NCBI RefSeq assembly: GCF_000454545.1
Contig: NZ_CM002139.1
Span: 3,602,944-3,657,907 of the forward strand
Source of the DNA: Xanthomonas cassavae CFBP 4642
Lineage (GTDB): Bacteria > Pseudomonadota > Gammaproteobacteria > Xanthomonadales > Xanthomonadaceae
Length of the DNA: 54,964 nucleotides
Reading direction: 5' to 3'
Shown here: in pieces, positions 18,434-29,359 of the stretch
How positions within the stretch are numbered: position 1 is the first letter of the stretch
How the letters are laid out: each line of letters starts with the position of its first letter
Program-made: the position numbers and the translations under genes
Notes under the pieces: model-generated
The model's database searches: none
What the model saw: only the letters and a program-made list of their open reading frames with translations
Told to the model about the DNA's origin: nothing

Positions 18434-19588
18434 TCAGGAGCGCTGATCCAGCGGCACGAACACCCGATCCTCCGGGCCGGTGTAATTGGCGGAAGGCCGA
18501 ATGATCTTGCCGTCCACGCGCTGCTCGATGATGTGTGCGCTCCAACCGGCCGTCCGTGCCAGCACGAACAGCGGGGTAAACATCGCTGTCGGCACCCCCA
18601 TCATGTGGTAGCTCACCGCACTGAACCAGTCCAGGTTCGGGAACATCTTCTTGATGTCCCACATCACACTCTCCAGGCGTTCGGCGATGTCGTACATCTT
18701 GCGGCTGCCCTGCTCTTCGGAAAGCTCGCGCGCCACCTCCTTGATCACCTTGTTGCGCGGATCGGACACCGTGTACACCGGATGCCCGAAGCCGATCACC
18801 ACTTCCTTGCGCTCCACCCGCGCCTTGATATCGGCCTCGGCTTCATCCGGCGTGTCGTAGCGCTTCTGTACCTCGAACGCCACTTCATTGGCGCCGCCGT
18901 GCTTGGGACCACGCAGCGCACCGATACCACCGGCGATGGCGCTGTACATGTCGCTGCCGGTGCCGGCAATCACGCGGCTTGCAAACGTGGAGGCATTGAA
19001 CTCGTGCTCGGCGTACAGGATCAGGCTGGTGTGCATCGCACGCACCCACGAATCCTTTGGTACAAACCCATGCAGCAGATGCAGGAAATGCCCACCGATC
19101 GAATCGTCGTCGGTCTCCACCTCGATGCGCCTGCCGTTGTGGCTGTAGTGATACCAGTACAGCAGCATCGAGCCCAGCGACGCCATCAGCTTGTCGGCGA
19201 TGTCGCGCGCGCCCGGATGATTATGGTCGTCCTTTTCCGGCTGCAGGCAGCCCAGCACCGACACGCCGGTGCGCATCACATCCATCGGATGCGCCGACGG
19301 CGGCAATTGTTCCAGCGCCGTCTTCACTGCCGCCGGCACGCCGCGCAGCGAACGCAGCTTGGCCTTGTAGCCGCGCAGTTCTCCGCTGTTGGGCAACTTG
19401 CCGTGCACCAGCAGGTAGGCAATCTCCTCGAACTCGCTGCTGGTGGCCAGGTCGAGAATGTCGTAACCACGGTAGTGCAGGTCGTTGCCGCTGCGGCCCA
19501 CGGTGCACAGGGCGGTATTACCGGCGGCCGTGCCGGACAGGGCAACGGATTTCTTCGGCTTGAAGCCAGGAATGGCGGTGTCGTTCAT
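18434..19588 (-). CDS. prpC: 2-methylcitrate synthase PrpC
   Basis: A 384-residue member of the citrate synthase family. It condenses propionyl-CoA with oxaloacetate. Landmarks are [12 protein letters not shown] near residue 40, [43 protein letters not shown] (catalytic His), [13 protein letters not shown] (second His) and [15 protein letters not shown]. The catalytic Asp lies in the C-terminal [10 protein letters not shown] stretch. The length and the PrpC-type loops fit methylcitrate synthase rather than housekeeping GltA (about 430 residues). It lies 75 bases after prpB in the same operon. Start ATG 19588 gives [14 protein letters not shown]. Confidence 0.95.
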   Translation of the reverse strand: MNDTAIPGFKPKKSVALSGTAAGNTALCTVGRSGNDLHYRGYDILDLATSSEFEEIAYLLVHGKLPNSGELRGYKAKLRSLRGVPAAVKTALEQLPPSAHPMDVMRTGVSVLGCLQPEKDDHNHPGARDIADKLMASLGSMLLYWYHYSHNGRRIEVETDDDSIGGHFLHLLHGFVPKDSWVRAMHTSLILYAEHEFNASTFASRVIAGTGSDMYSAIAGGIGALRGPKHGGANEVAFEVQKRYDTPDEAEADIKARVERKEVVIGFGHPVYTVSDPRNKVIKEVARELSEEQGSRKMYDIAERLESVMWDIKKMFPNLDWFSAVSYHMMGVPTAMFTPLFVLARTAGWSAHIIEQRVDGKIIRPSANYTGPEDRVFVPLDQRS

Positions 19589-19663
19589 GCGATGAGCTCC
19601 CAAACGGTGGGGTGTTGCGATGTCACGGACGAAGTAAAGGAATCGGTGCGCGGCAACGCGCGA

Positions 19664-20560
19664 TCATGCGCCTTTGCGTGCGAACAACGCATCCAGCCGC
19701 TGCTCGTAATCGTGATAGCCGATGCGCTCATACAGTTCCTCGCGCGTCTGCATGCTTTCCAGCACGGCCTGCTGATGGCCATCGCGCCGAATCGCGGTAT
19801 AGACCGCCTCGGCCGCCTTGTTGGCCGCACGGAATGCCGACAGCGGAAACAGCTGGATCGCCACACCGGCCTGCGCAAGCTGGTCGCGCGTAAACAGCGG
19901 CGTCTTGCCGAATTCGGTGATGTTGGCCAGCACCGGCACCTTCACCGCATCGACGAAGCGCGTATAGGTCTCCAGATCGTAGGCCGCCTCGGCAAAGATG
20001 CCGTCCGCACCGGCCTCCACGCAGGCGATGGCGCGCTCGATGGCTGCATCCACGCCTTCCATCTGGATCGCGTCGGTGCGGGCGATCAGGAAGAACGCCG
20101 GATCGGTCTTGGCATCGGCCGCCGCCTTGACCCGGTCCACCATCTCGCCCTGGCTGACGATCTCCTTGCCCGGCCGGTGCCCGCAGCGCTTGGCGCCTAC
20201 CTGGTCTTCGATATGGCAGCCGGCCGCGCCGGCCTTGATCAAGGACTTGATGGTGCGTTCGATGTTGAACGCGCTCGGCCCGAAGCCGGTGTCCACGTCC
20301 ACCAGCAGCGGCAATGCGCAGACGTCGGTGATGCGGCGCACGTCGATCAGCACGTCCTCCAGCGTATTGATGCCCAGGTCCGGCAACCCGAGCGAGCCCG
20401 CCGCCACGCCGCCGCCGGACAGGTAGATGGCCTGGTAGCCGGCACGCTGGGCCAGCAACGCGTGGTTGGCGTTGATCGCGCCGATCACCTGCAGCGGCGA
20501 CTCGGCAGCCAGCGCTGCGCGGAAGCGCGTGCCGGCGGTGGCGGTGGACGAAGACGTCAT
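19664..20560 (-). CDS. prpB: 2-methylisocitrate lyase PrpB
   Basis: A 298-residue isocitrate-lyase-superfamily enzyme that splits 2-methylisocitrate into pyruvate and succinate. It contains the catalytic loop KRCGH (within [14 protein letters not shown]), the Mg2+-binding Asp pair in [10 protein letters not shown], and HIEDQ. Other typical parts are [19 protein letters not shown] near residue 45 and IARTDA. It is the first gene of the operon, reading from the sigma-54-type promoter about 33 bases upstream of ATG 20560. Confidence 0.96.
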   Translation of the reverse strand: MTSSSTATAGTRFRAALAAESPLQVIGAINANHALLAQRAGYQAIYLSGGGVAAGSLGLPDLGINTLEDVLIDVRRITDVCALPLLVDVDTGFGPSAFNIERTIKSLIKAGAAGCHIEDQVGAKRCGHRPGKEIVSQGEMVDRVKAAADAKTDPAFFLIARTDAIQMEGVDAAIERAIACVEAGADGIFAEAAYDLETYTRFVDAVKVPVLANITEFGKTPLFTRDQLAQAGVAIQLFPLSAFRAANKAAEAVYTAIRRDGHQQAVLESMQTREELYERIGYHDYEQRLDALFARKGA

Positions 20561-20592
20561 GGCGATTCCTGCGCTGAGATGGGGCAATAGGC

Positions 20593-20608
20593 GCAAAGAC
20601 CGTGCCAA
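20593..20608 (-). promoter_or_regulatory. Sigma-54 (-24/-12) promoter of the prp operon
   Basis: On the minus strand the stretch reads TTGGCACGGTCTTTGC, near-perfect to the sigma-54 consensus. The invariant GG (20606-20605) and GC (20594-20593) are separated by exactly 10 bases. It lies 33 bases before the prpB start. The divergent gene encodes a sigma-54 activator, which supports it strongly. Confidence 0.88.
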
Positions 20609-20646
20609 CGGCAAGTAGTTGATTTCACTCTCCCACGCGGCATTAA

Positions 20647-20666
20647 ATGTTGCACGAACGCAACAT
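20647..20666. promoter_or_regulatory. Probable PrpR-binding palindrome
   Basis: ATGTTGC-N6-GCAACAT, perfect 7-bp arms, lies between prpB and prpR and just upstream of the -24 element. Enhancer-binding proteins such as PrpR bind inverted repeats upstream of sigma-54 promoters. The spacing to the promoter is short for a looping activator, so it could also serve autoregulation of prpR. Confidence 0.6.
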
Positions 20667-20687
20667 TCGGCGCAGTATGAAACGCAA

Positions 20688-22307
20688 ATGGAACACGGTT
20701 TACCAGTGCCCAGGATCCCACCGACCAACTCCATGGAGTCCACCCCGCCCACCATCTGGACCGTCAGCGTCTCGCGACTGACCGGTCTGCTGGCCGACGT
20801 CATTCCGGAATTCGACCAGCGTGCGCGCATCGAGCAGATCAACCTGGGCTTTGCCGACGCGGTGGAAGTGATCAGTCAGCGCCTGCGCCGCGAGCGCTGC
20901 GACGCGCTGGTGGCCGGCGGCTCCAACGCCGCTTATCTGCGCAGTCGCCTGCCACTGCCGCTGGCGCCGATCCAGGCCACCGGCTTCGATCTGATGGAAG
21001 CGCTGGCGCGCGCGCGCCGCATCGCCCCGCGCATCGGCGTGGTGACGCATGCCAGCGACGTCCCTTCGTTTCATGCCTTCCAGGCCAGTTTCGATCTGGA
21101 CATCGAACACCGACGCTTCGTCACTGCCGAAGATGCGCGCGACTGCATTGCCGATCTGCGCACGGCCGGCATCCAGGTCATCGTGGGCACTGGCATGGCG
21201 ATCGATTTCGCCGAGCAGACCGGCCTGCCCGGCGTGCTGCTGTATTCGGCCGCATCGGTGCGCCAAGCCCTGGAACAGGCCATCGCGCTGGGCAGCGCCT
21301 CCACCAGCCCGCAGCCGCGCACTGCGCGCAGCGGCACGCGCCGCGTGCGCCGCAACGACGCCCTGCTTGGCGAAGACGCCCCCATGCTGCAGGCACGCGA
21401 GCTGGTGCAGCTGTATGCCCCCCATCCGGGGACCGTGCTGGTCAGCGGCGAGACCGGCACCGGCAAGGAACTGGTCGCGCGCCAGCTGCACGCTGGCAGC
21501 CGGCGTCGCGGCCGCTTCGTCGCCATCAACTGTGGCGCCATCAGCGAATCGCTGCTGGAAGCGGAATTGTTCGGCTATAGCGATGGCGCCTTCACCGGCG
21601 CACGCCGCGGCGGCCACACCGGCCTGATCGAAGCTGCGCACGAAGGCACCCTGTTCCTCGATGAAATCGGCGAGCTCCCCACGCCGCTGCAGACCCGCCT
21701 GCTGCGCGTCCTGGAAGAGCGCGAGGTGTTGCGCGTCGGCGCCACCCTGCCAGTGGCAGTGGACGTCCGCGTGGTCGCCGCCAGCCTGCAGGACCTGCAT
21801 GCCCTGGTCGAGCAGGGCCGCTTCCGGCGCGACCTGTTCTATCGCCTGGGGGCACTGCGCATCGCCCTGCCGCCGCTACGCAACCGACCCGATGCCATTG
21901 CGCTGCTGCTTGCGCATTATTTCCAGCAACTAGGCAATAGTGCCTCGCCCCTGTCCGAAGACGCCTTGCAGCACCTGCAGCAGCACACCTGGCCCGGCAA
22001 TGTGCGCGAACTGCGCAATCTGGTCGAGCGCCTGTGCATTCATTGGAAAGTGCAGGCGAGCGAAAGCTTGAGCCTGGAGCACCTACAATGCTGGGCACCC
22101 GAACTGTTCGAAAGACACCCCGATCATCAGACAGCTGCAGTTATGCAAACGGACCTGGCCGCATCGCGCATGCAGCTCACCGCCGCAGCGGTGCGCACCG
22201 CACTGGAGCGCGCCAACGGCAATCGCGCCATTGCCGCACAGGCACTGGGCGTTTCACGTACCACGCTGTGGCGCTGGATGCAAAACCGCCGCACGGCAGA
22301 CCCGTAG
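20688..22307 (+). CDS. prpR: Propionate catabolism activator PrpR
   Basis: A sigma-54-dependent activator of about 539 residues. Domains are an N-terminal PrpR_N sensory domain (about 15-190, binds 2-methylcitrate in the enteric homologue), a AAA+ domain with Walker [13 protein letters not shown], the GAFTGA sigma-54 contact loop ([12 protein letters not shown]), Walker [11 protein letters not shown] and the R finger region [11 protein letters not shown], then a Fis-type helix-turn-helix ([20 protein letters not shown]). The frame is open from 20619, but that start would overlap the palindrome; ATG 20688 or ATG 20733 are both plausible and I prefer the first. It is divergent from prpB. Confidence 0.95.
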   Translation: MEHGLPVPRIPPTNSMESTPPTIWTVSVSRLTGLLADVIPEFDQRARIEQINLGFADAVEVISQRLRRERCDALVAGGSNAAYLRSRLPLPLAPIQATGFDLMEALARARRIAPRIGVVTHASDVPSFHAFQASFDLDIEHRRFVTAEDARDCIADLRTAGIQVIVGTGMAIDFAEQTGLPGVLLYSAASVRQALEQAIALGSASTSPQPRTARSGTRRVRRNDALLGEDAPMLQARELVQLYAPHPGTVLVSGETGTGKELVARQLHAGSRRRGRFVAINCGAISESLLEAELFGYSDGAFTGARRGGHTGLIEAAHEGTLFLDEIGELPTPLQTRLLRVLEEREVLRVGATLPVAVDVRVVAASLQDLHALVEQGRFRRDLFYRLGALRIALPPLRNRPDAIALLLAHYFQQLGNSASPLSEDALQHLQQHTWPGNVRELRNLVERLCIHWKVQASESLSLEHLQCWAPELFERHPDHQTAAVMQTDLAASRMQLTAAAVRTALERANGNRAIAAQALGVSRTTLWRWMQNRRTADP

Positions 22308-22439
22308 CTCTCAGCGCGCGCGCGCAGTCACGCTAACGACGCACCTTCAGCAGCGTCGGCCAGCAAGCGATGACCAGCACCTGCATCGTTTCCCTGAGCA
22401 ACCAAGCTCCGATGACACCGCAGCGCCACCACCCCCGCG

Positions 22440-22766
22440 TCACTTGACCCGCGTGTACTCGGTATCCCCGGTGCTCAAACGCCCGGTTGCCTCATCGATC
22501 GCATAGTTGACGGTGCCGCTGCCACTGGACACCTGCAGCACGCCCTTGGTCAGCAGCGCCGGGTAGTTCCTGGTCTTGGCGCCATTGCCAAACAGCTCCG
22601 GCATGGTGTCGCGGATGATGAAGCTCTCGCCATTGTGCTCGATGCTCAGCACATTCTTCTGCGACTTCACGTTGACCCACTTGCCCACGTACTGCTCGCT
22701 CACATCGCGCGCGCAACCAGCCAACAGCAATGTCGCAACCAGCGCACTTCCCAGCAGCGTCTTCAT
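22440..22766 (-). CDS. Small putative lipoprotein of unknown function
   Basis: A 108-residue protein with a clear lipoprotein signal: MKTLLGSALVATLLLAGC, cleaved before the Cys. The mature part is beta-rich and short (VGKWVNVKSQKNVLSIEHNG...). The frame is open further upstream, but the lipobox fixes the start at 22766. No family is recognised. It lies convergent with prpR. Confidence 0.8.
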   Translation of the reverse strand: MKTLLGSALVATLLLAGCARDVSEQYVGKWVNVKSQKNVLSIEHNGESFIIRDTMPELFGNGAKTRNYPALLTKGVLQVSSGSGTVNYAIDEATGRLSTGDTEYTRVK

Positions 22767-22974
22767 CGCCACTCCATCTCGATCCGGGGCCTTGCAGGAT
22801 GGCAACTCCTTGTCGAGCTCGCAACAACCGGTGACCAGCTCAGCAACTGGTAATGCGTCGTGTCGCAGCCACCATTCGGGCCGTAGCGCCGCGCACGACA
22901 AGGATTGCGGCCGACCGTTGATCTTGGTTGCCAATCTGCGGTAATGGGCGTCTGCGCCATTACCGAGCTACCCA

Positions 22975-23236
22975 ATGACTGTCTCTACGTACCCGCGCCT
23001 GCCGGCACTGCAGGCGATCGCCCCTCGCATCTACGGCCGTCGCTGGCGCGCGCCCGCGGCGCGCGCGATTGGGGGTATCTCTGGAAACCCTGAAAAGCTG
23101 GTTGCTAGGCCGCACGATCATGCCTGCCAGCCACATCGAACCCATTGTGCGGCTTGGACGCATGCACGCCAGGCGCTGCCTGGCGCACTGCGATGCCATT
23201 GAAAGGATCGAGCGCGACCCACTGCTCGACTCCTAG
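22975..23236 (+). pseudogene. Small helix-turn-helix gene, frameshifted
   Basis: From ATG 22975 the frame reads MTVSTYPRLPALQAIAPRIYGRRW, then changes at the run of five G at 23071-23075. In the next frame it continues GVSLETLKSWLLGRTIMP, a helix-turn-helix-like stretch, then HIEPIVRLGRMHARRCLAHC and CDAIERIERDPLLDS with a stop at 23236. Removing one G would give a single protein of about 86 residues. The gene looks like a small DNA-binding protein. The frameshift could be a true mutation or a sequencing error in the homopolymer. Confidence 0.55.
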
Positions 23237-23256
23237 CAGACAGAAAACGCGAACAC

Positions 23257-23282
23257 AAAAAACCGGCATATGGCCGGCTTTT
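23257..23282 (-). terminator. Terminator of tRNA-Val
   Basis: On the minus strand AAGCCGGC-CATAT-GCCGGTTT forms a stem of eight pairs (one G-T) followed by more T. It lies about 35 bases after the tRNA-Val 3' end. The plus strand also has a TTTT run after the stem, so it may work in both directions. Confidence 0.8.
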
Positions 23283-23318
23283 CTTCGCGTCGAAATCCGT
23301 GGATCTACTGAATTTCAA

Positions 23319-23393
23319 TGGTGGGCGGTACAGGGATCGAACCTGTGACCCTTGCCGTGTGAAGGCAATGCTCTACCGCTGAGCTAACCGCCC
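23319..23393 (-). tRNA. tRNA-Val (CAC)
   Basis: Read on the minus strand, the gene is 75 nt including an encoded CCA. The acceptor stem is GGGCGGT/ACCGCCC, the anticodon loop TTCACAC (anticodon CAC, stem TTGCC/GGCAA), and the T loop GGTTCGATCC. It reads GUG codons. Confidence 0.97.
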
Positions 23394-23410
23394 GGTGACG
23401 CGAGCCGCAC

Positions 23411-23438
23411 ATTATAGGGCAGCGGCAGCAATCGTCAA
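23411..23438 (-). promoter_or_regulatory. Sigma-70 promoter of tRNA-Val
   Basis: On the minus strand TTGACG (23438-23433) and TATAAT (23416-23411) are separated by 16 bases, a near-consensus promoter. It ends 17 bases before the tRNA 5' end. Confidence 0.85.
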
Positions 23439-23560
23439 CAGTTGTTTATCTGGCCCTGTCATGCGACGACACCGCGGCTGCATGACCTCGATCCGATCAC
23501 GGCGGGGCAGCGGGTGGGCCTTGCGCCTCACCCACCACCCTGCCGCGCCAACGCCCCGTT

Positions 23561-23914
23561 TCACATGGTGTGCGTGGGCTTGTCCGAGGTGGTCAGGCCG
23601 GCCAACAGGGTTTCGATCTTGTTGCGCACCGCCTCGCCTTCCGGGCCGTCCGGGAACTGCACGCCGATGCCGGCGGCGCGGTTGCCCTGCGCACCGGCGG
23701 GGGTGGTCCAGATGACCTTGCCGGCCACCGGCAGGCGCTCGCTGGAATCGGGCAGGGTCAGCAGCAGGAACACCTCATCACCCAGCATGTAACGCTTGGG
23801 CGTGGGAACGAAGATGCCGCCCCCTTTCACGAACGGCATGTAGGCGCTGTACAGCGCCGGCTTGTCCTTCAACGCCAGCGACAAAATGCCCTGGCGTGCA
23901 TTCATTGCACTCAT
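23561..23914 (-). CDS. pilZ: PilZ-domain protein for type IV pilus biogenesis
   Basis: A 117-residue single-domain PilZ protein: GILSLALKDKPALYSAYMPF, then GGGIFVPTPKRY and GDEVFLLLTLPD. It matches what I recall of the Xanthomonas campestris PilZ (XC1028) type, which lacks the usual RxxxR/DxSxxG cyclic-di-GMP motifs and acts with PilB and FimX in pilus assembly. The motif absence is visible here; the partners are from family knowledge. The start overlaps the stop of holB by 4 bases (ATGA), so it is translated with holB. tRNA-Val follows with its own promoter. Confidence 0.93.
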   Translation of the reverse strand: MSAMNARQGILSLALKDKPALYSAYMPFVKGGGIFVPTPKRYMLGDEVFLLLTLPDSSERLPVAGKVIWTTPAGAQGNRAAGIGVQFPDGPEGEAVRNKIETLLAGLTTSDKPTHTM

Positions 23915-24870
23915 CGAGTTCCCCTAGAACGTGCCTGGCGCTCTCCCTCGCGCCAGGCCAGCAGCAATTCCGTCACTGCCAGGTCGGCGCGGACGGTAGT
24001 ACGCAGCAGATCGCGGGTGCGATTGGCGGCGTCGAACCAGGTCGCCAGCTTGTGCAACCGCGATGGATCGGTCAAGCCGGCCGATGCCTGCGCCAACGCC
24101 AGGTCAGCCGCATGGCGCAGACGCTGATCGGCATGGCCGTCGTTGGTCCAGCGCTGCGCAACATCCACCGCGCCGGCGCGACCACTGGCGATCTGCTCCA
24201 GATCCTGTGCCACCGCGCGTCGCACCGCCAGGCCATCCTCGCGCAACCACTGCGCTGCCAATCCGGGATGACCGCGCGCGGCATCCAGCGCTTCCTGCGC
24301 GGCGCGCGCCTCGACACCCTGCGCCAGCAACCACTGCAGCGCCTCGTGCGCAGGCGGCAGCTTGAATTCCAGCCGCTGGCAGCGGCTACGGATGGTGGCC
24401 GGCAAACGTGCCGGCTGCGCACTGACCAGCCACAGGTAGCGGCCCGGCGAGGGTTCTTCCAGCGTCTTGAGCAAGGCATTGCAGGCGGCGCGATTGATCG
24501 CATCGGCCGGGTCGACGATCACCACCTGGGCAATGCCGTACTGCGGCGTCAACGACAGCTTCTGCGAAATCTCGCGCACCTGCTCGATGACGATCTCGGT
24601 ACGCAGCTTGTCGCCAGTACGGTTGGGAATGAAGGAGATCAGCTGCAGGTCCGGATGGGTGCCGGCGGCGATCAATTGGCGCGTGCGCTGCGCCAGCGCC
24701 GGGTCGGGCGAGCTGGCCAGCACGTGCTCGGCCAGCGCCAGGGCCACCTCGCGCTTGCCCAGGCCTTCGGGGCCACAGATCAGCAGCCCGTGCCCGAGCC
24801 GGCCGGCGTCCAGTGCCGCCACGGTCTGGTCGAAGGCGCGCTGCTGCCAGGGCGAAAACGCGGCGGTCAT
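23911..24870 (-). CDS. holB: DNA polymerase III subunit delta prime
   Basis: A 319-residue AAA+ clamp-loader subunit. It contains HGLLICGPEGLGKREVAL, a P-loop altered compared with the ATPase subunits, and later the C-terminal collar domain. DNA pol III delta-prime is part of the clamp loader that opens the beta clamp. It overlaps mltG by 4 bases (ATGA) upstream and pilZ by 4 bases downstream. In E. coli tmk separates mltG and holB; here tmk is absent from this position. Confidence 0.93.
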   Translation of the reverse strand: MTAAFSPWQQRAFDQTVAALDAGRLGHGLLICGPEGLGKREVALALAEHVLASSPDPALAQRTRQLIAAGTHPDLQLISFIPNRTGDKLRTEIVIEQVREISQKLSLTPQYGIAQVVIVDPADAINRAACNALLKTLEEPSPGRYLWLVSAQPARLPATIRSRCQRLEFKLPPAHEALQWLLAQGVEARAAQEALDAARGHPGLAAQWLREDGLAVRRAVAQDLEQIASGRAGAVDVAQRWTNDGHADQRLRHAADLALAQASAGLTDPSRLHKLATWFDAANRTRDLLRTTVRADLAVTELLLAWREGERQARSRGTR

Positions 24871-25940
24871 GGCGTGGGCTCCTTCTGCGGCAGGGTCGGC
24901 TCGCGGCGACGTTGCAGGTAGCGCGCCACCGCGGCGTTGTGCTCGGCCAACGTGGCCGAGAAGGCGTGGGCACCGGTGCCGTCACCCACGGCCACGAAGT
25001 ACAGCGCATCGCCGGGAGCCGGGCGGACCGCCGCTAGCAGCGCCTCGCGGCCGGGCATGGCGATCGGCGTCGGGGTCAGGCCGGTGCGCGTATAGGTGTT
25101 GTACGGCGTGTCGGTGGTGAGGTCGCGGCGGCGGATATTGCCGTCGTAGCTGCTGCCGATGCCGTAGATCACGGTGGGGTCGGTCTGCAGCTTCATGCCC
25201 AGCTGCAGGCGACGCAGGAACACGCCGGCAATCAACGGGCGCTCCGAGCCCAGCGCGGTTTCCTTCTCGATGATGGACGCCAGGATCAGCGCCTGCTCTG
25301 GCGATGCCAGCGGCAGGTTAGGCGCGCGCTGCTCCCAGGCCTGCGCCAGCGCCTTGTCCATGGCCAGGTGGGCGCGCTTGAGCACGTCCAGATCGCTGTC
25401 GCCGCGCTGGTAGAGATAGGTTTCCGGCAGGAAGCGCCCTTCCGGGTGCTGGTTGGCGAACCCCAGCCGCGCCATCAACGCCGCATCGTCCAGCGCAGCG
25501 ATGGATTGCTGCAGCGGCGTGGCGGTGGCGATCGCGGCGCGCAGCTGACGGAAATTCCAGCCCTCCACAATCGTGAAGCGGTACTGGATCACCCGGCCCT
25601 GGCGCATGCGTTCGAGCAGCTCACGCGGCGACAGCGCCGGCGCCAGCGCGTATTCGCCCACCTTGAGTTTGCCGGCCGCATCGACCTGGCGCGCCAGCAA
25701 CTGCCATTCCAGATCGGTGCCCTGCGCCACGCCGGCGGCGCGCAACTTGCGCAATGTGGCCTTGAGCGAGTCGCCGGGCGCGATCACCACGCTGGGCGCG
25801 CGCGCGCTCACCGGTGTCTCGGCAAAGTGCAGGTAATGCCGCCACGCCACCAGCCCCGCAATGGCCAGCAGCGCCACGAGCAACAGGGCCGTGCCCAGCA
25901 CAGCCAGACATCCACGTTTGCCAGTCACCGCCACACGCAC
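24867..25940 (-). CDS. mltG: Endolytic murein transglycosylase MltG
   Basis: A 357-residue YceG/MltG protein with one N-terminal membrane helix (GCLAVLGTALLLVALLAIAG) and a periplasmic catalytic domain. The catalytic Glu lies in ALILASIIEKETALGSER, and the downstream RRLQLGMKLQTDPTVIYGI is a family signature. It cuts nascent glycan strands and may set their length. The start is a GTG at 25940. It overlaps holB by 4 bases. Confidence 0.94.
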   Translation of the reverse strand: MRVAVTGKRGCLAVLGTALLLVALLAIAGLVAWRHYLHFAETPVSARAPSVVIAPGDSLKATLRKLRAAGVAQGTDLEWQLLARQVDAAGKLKVGEYALAPALSPRELLERMRQGRVIQYRFTIVEGWNFRQLRAAIATATPLQQSIAALDDAALMARLGFANQHPEGRFLPETYLYQRGDSDLDVLKRAHLAMDKALAQAWEQRAPNLPLASPEQALILASIIEKETALGSERPLIAGVFLRRLQLGMKLQTDPTVIYGIGSSYDGNIRRRDLTTDTPYNTYTRTGLTPTPIAMPGREALLAAVRPAPGDALYFVAVGDGTGAHAFSATLAEHNAAVARYLQRRREPTLPQKEPTP

Positions 25941-26000
25941 CTCGTCATTGCCCCAGCGCCGCGCAGGATACCGCGCGCCGGTGATGTCCCGTTGAAGCGC

Positions 26001-27356
26001 TCATGCCTGGTCCAAGGCGCGCAGCACGCCGCGCGCCTTGGCGCGGGTCTCGTCCAGTTCGCGCTGCGGGTCCGAATCCACCACGATCCCGGCGCCGGTG
26101 CGGAAATGCACCTGCTCCCCGGCGACCTCGGCGGTGCGGATCAGGATGTTCAGATCCATGTCGCCGTCGCGATTGAGCCAGCCGAATGCGCCGGTGTAGG
26201 CGCCACGCGCGGTGCGTTCGAGCTCGGCGATGATCTGCATGCAGCGCACCTTCGGGCAACCGGTGATGGTGCCGCCGGGAAACACCGCGGCGATCACCTC
26301 GCCCGGAGTGACGTCGGCGCGCAGACGGCCGCGTACATTGCTGACGATGTGGTGCACGTGCGCGTAGCTTTCCACGCCCATCAGCTCGTCCACCTCCACC
26401 GTGCCCGGCGCGCAGATGCGTCCCAGGTCGTTGCGCTCCAGGTCGATCAGCATGACGTGCTCGGCGCGCTCCTTCGGATGGCCGACCAGCTCGCGGATGC
26501 GTGCGGCATCGTCGTCGCCAACAAAGCGCGCGCGGGTGCCGGCGATCGGGCGCGTCTGCACCACATCGCCCTGCACCGACACCAGCCGCTCCGGCGAGGA
26601 ACTCGCCACCGCGCGTCCTGCCGCGACGAACAGGCCGGCAAACGGGGCGGGATTGGCCGCGCGCAGGCGCGCATGCAACGCCGCCGGATCGACCGCCGCG
26701 GCGAACTTCGCATGCCAGGCGCGCGAGATATTGGCCTGGAACACATCGCCGGCGCGCAGATAATCGAGCACGCGCTCCACTGCATCGGTGAAGCGCTCCG
26801 GCGCGTCCTCATCGACAGCCAGCGGCCCAACCCAGTTGGGCAACGGTGGCAATGCGGCGCAGGTGGCGATGTCCTCGACGATGCGGGTCAGCAGATCCTC
26901 GCGGCCCGGCTCGGCCAGCGCGATGCAGCGGCCTTGCATCCGGTCGCGCAGCACCGCGGCAGGCGCGCGCAAGGCCAGTGCGCTCGGCAAGCCATCGCTG
27001 CGCGTGGGCAACTGCAGAATCGGTTCGACCTGCGCGGCCAGTTCGTAATCCAGCAATACCGCCCAGCCGCCGCGAAACGGCCAGGGGCTGGTCGCATCGT
27101 GCGGCACGCGCTCGGCTTGCCAGGCCGCATCCAGTGCGTGCAGAAAGCCGCCGTCCAGCACGCGCCCATCGCCGTCGCGCGTGCGCCCATCGGCATCCAG
27201 CCGCAGGCGTGCGCCGTCCGCCAGCAGCAATGCGTCCCAGCGACCGTGCGCGGTGCCGGAGGCGGTGGATTCGAGCAGTGCCGGATACCGCTGCGGCGCC
27301 AGCCGATGCAGCGCCAGCAGGTCGATGTCGGCGTGCAGGGGTCTGGTGAGCGTCAT
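26001..27356 (-). CDS. pabB: Aminodeoxychorismate synthase component I
   Basis: A 451-residue chorismate-binding enzyme, the E. coli PabB length. The C-terminal half has SSPERLVSVQGDVVQTRPIAGT, IDLERNDLGRIC, GTVEVDELMGVESYAHVHHIVSNV and FPGGTITGCPKVRCMQIIAELE, the chorismate-binding signature. With a glutaminase partner (PabA) it makes 4-amino-4-deoxychorismate for folate. It could in theory be TrpE-like, but length and motifs favour PabB. It takes the place of pabC seen between fabF and mltG in E. coli. I use ATG 27356 (MTLTRPLHADIDLLAL). Confidence 0.9.
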   Translation of the reverse strand: MTLTRPLHADIDLLALHRLAPQRYPALLESTASGTAHGRWDALLLADGARLRLDADGRTRDGDGRVLDGGFLHALDAAWQAERVPHDATSPWPFRGGWAVLLDYELAAQVEPILQLPTRSDGLPSALALRAPAAVLRDRMQGRCIALAEPGREDLLTRIVEDIATCAALPPLPNWVGPLAVDEDAPERFTDAVERVLDYLRAGDVFQANISRAWHAKFAAAVDPAALHARLRAANPAPFAGLFVAAGRAVASSSPERLVSVQGDVVQTRPIAGTRARFVGDDDAARIRELVGHPKERAEHVMLIDLERNDLGRICAPGTVEVDELMGVESYAHVHHIVSNVRGRLRADVTPGEVIAAVFPGGTITGCPKVRCMQIIAELERTARGAYTGAFGWLNRDGDMDLNILIRTAEVAGEQVHFRTGAGIVVDSDPQRELDETRAKARGVLRALDQA

Positions 27357-27495
27357 CGGCCGGGTTGGGCGTGGGGTACTGAGAGGCGCCGCCCTGCAAG
27401 GGAGGCAGGGCACGCATGAAGGGAAGGATCAGCTCGCGGAGCGACGTTCGGCCGCGTACACGCGCCCGGCCCGACGGCCGTAACCTGCGTGCGGC

Positions 27496-27525
27496 GTGTC
27501 CCGCGACGCATTGTTCGCGGGACAC
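27496..27525. repeat. Hairpin between fabF and pabB
   Basis: GTGTCCCGCGA and TCGCGGGACAC are perfect 11-bp arms around an 8-base loop. The sequence GCGGCGTGTCCCGCGA is shared with the intergenic repeat at 10128-10139. No T run follows, so I treat it as a dispersed repeat, not a terminator. Confidence 0.7.
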
Positions 27526-27538
27526 CAGCGCCAGGACG

Positions 27539-28774
<1,236 letters not shown>

Positions 28775-28829
28775 TGCAGATCTCCTCACCACGGAACGGA
28801 CGGTGCTTGCGGTTTGCGGATGACGCTTG

Positions 28830-28856
28830 AAAAACACAGGGCCGCATCAGCGGCCC
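28830..28856 (-). terminator. Hairpin terminator or attenuator between acpP and fabF
   Basis: On the minus strand GGGCCGC-TGAT-GCGGCCC is followed, after TGTG, by TTTTT. It sits 60 bases after acpP and before fabF. acpP is made in great excess over fabF in bacteria, so partial termination here would make sense; that role is inferred. Confidence 0.65.
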
Positions 28857-28915
28857 CATGGAATGTCTGACGCAGCAGCGGCTTAACGCACGCCACTGCC
28901 GTCAGGAACAACGCA

Positions 28916-29155
28916 TCAGCTCTTGACGTGAGCCTTGACGTAGTCGATCGCCTGCTGGACCGAGGTGATCTTCTCGGCCTCTTCGTCCGGGATCTCGCAC
29001 TCGAACTCTTCTTCCAGCGCCATCACCAGCTCGACGGTGTCCAGCGAGTCGGCACCCAGGTCATCGACGAACGATGCGCTGGTGGTGACTTCCTCTTCCT
29101 TGACGCCGAGTTGTTCGACGACGATTTTCTTGACGCGTTCTTCGATGGTGCTCAT
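28916..29155 (-). CDS. acpP: Acyl carrier protein
   Basis: A 79-residue acidic protein. The phosphopantetheine attachment Ser lies in [19 protein letters not shown], the classic AcpP motif. Start ATG 29155 ([17 protein letters not shown]). It carries growing acyl chains in fatty-acid synthesis. It lies between fabG and fabF. Confidence 0.98.
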   Translation of the reverse strand: MSTIEERVKKIVVEQLGVKEEEVTTSASFVDDLGADSLDTVELVMALEEEFECEIPDEEAEKITSVQQAIDYVKAHVKS

Positions 29156-29359
29156 TGGGGATATCGCTCCAGATGGAGTAGTGGTGGTTCGAGTTTTAGG
29201 ATCCCCGCACACGGATGTGCGGTGCTCCTGTGAGGGACTCACAAGACGCCATCGCCGCTGCAATGGCCGCGTTGGATAGTGTAGTGGAAGCGACCGGGCC
29301 TTGCATTGCATCACAACTCCCGGCCGATCAGCCACTTAGCGCCTCCCGGCGCCACACGC

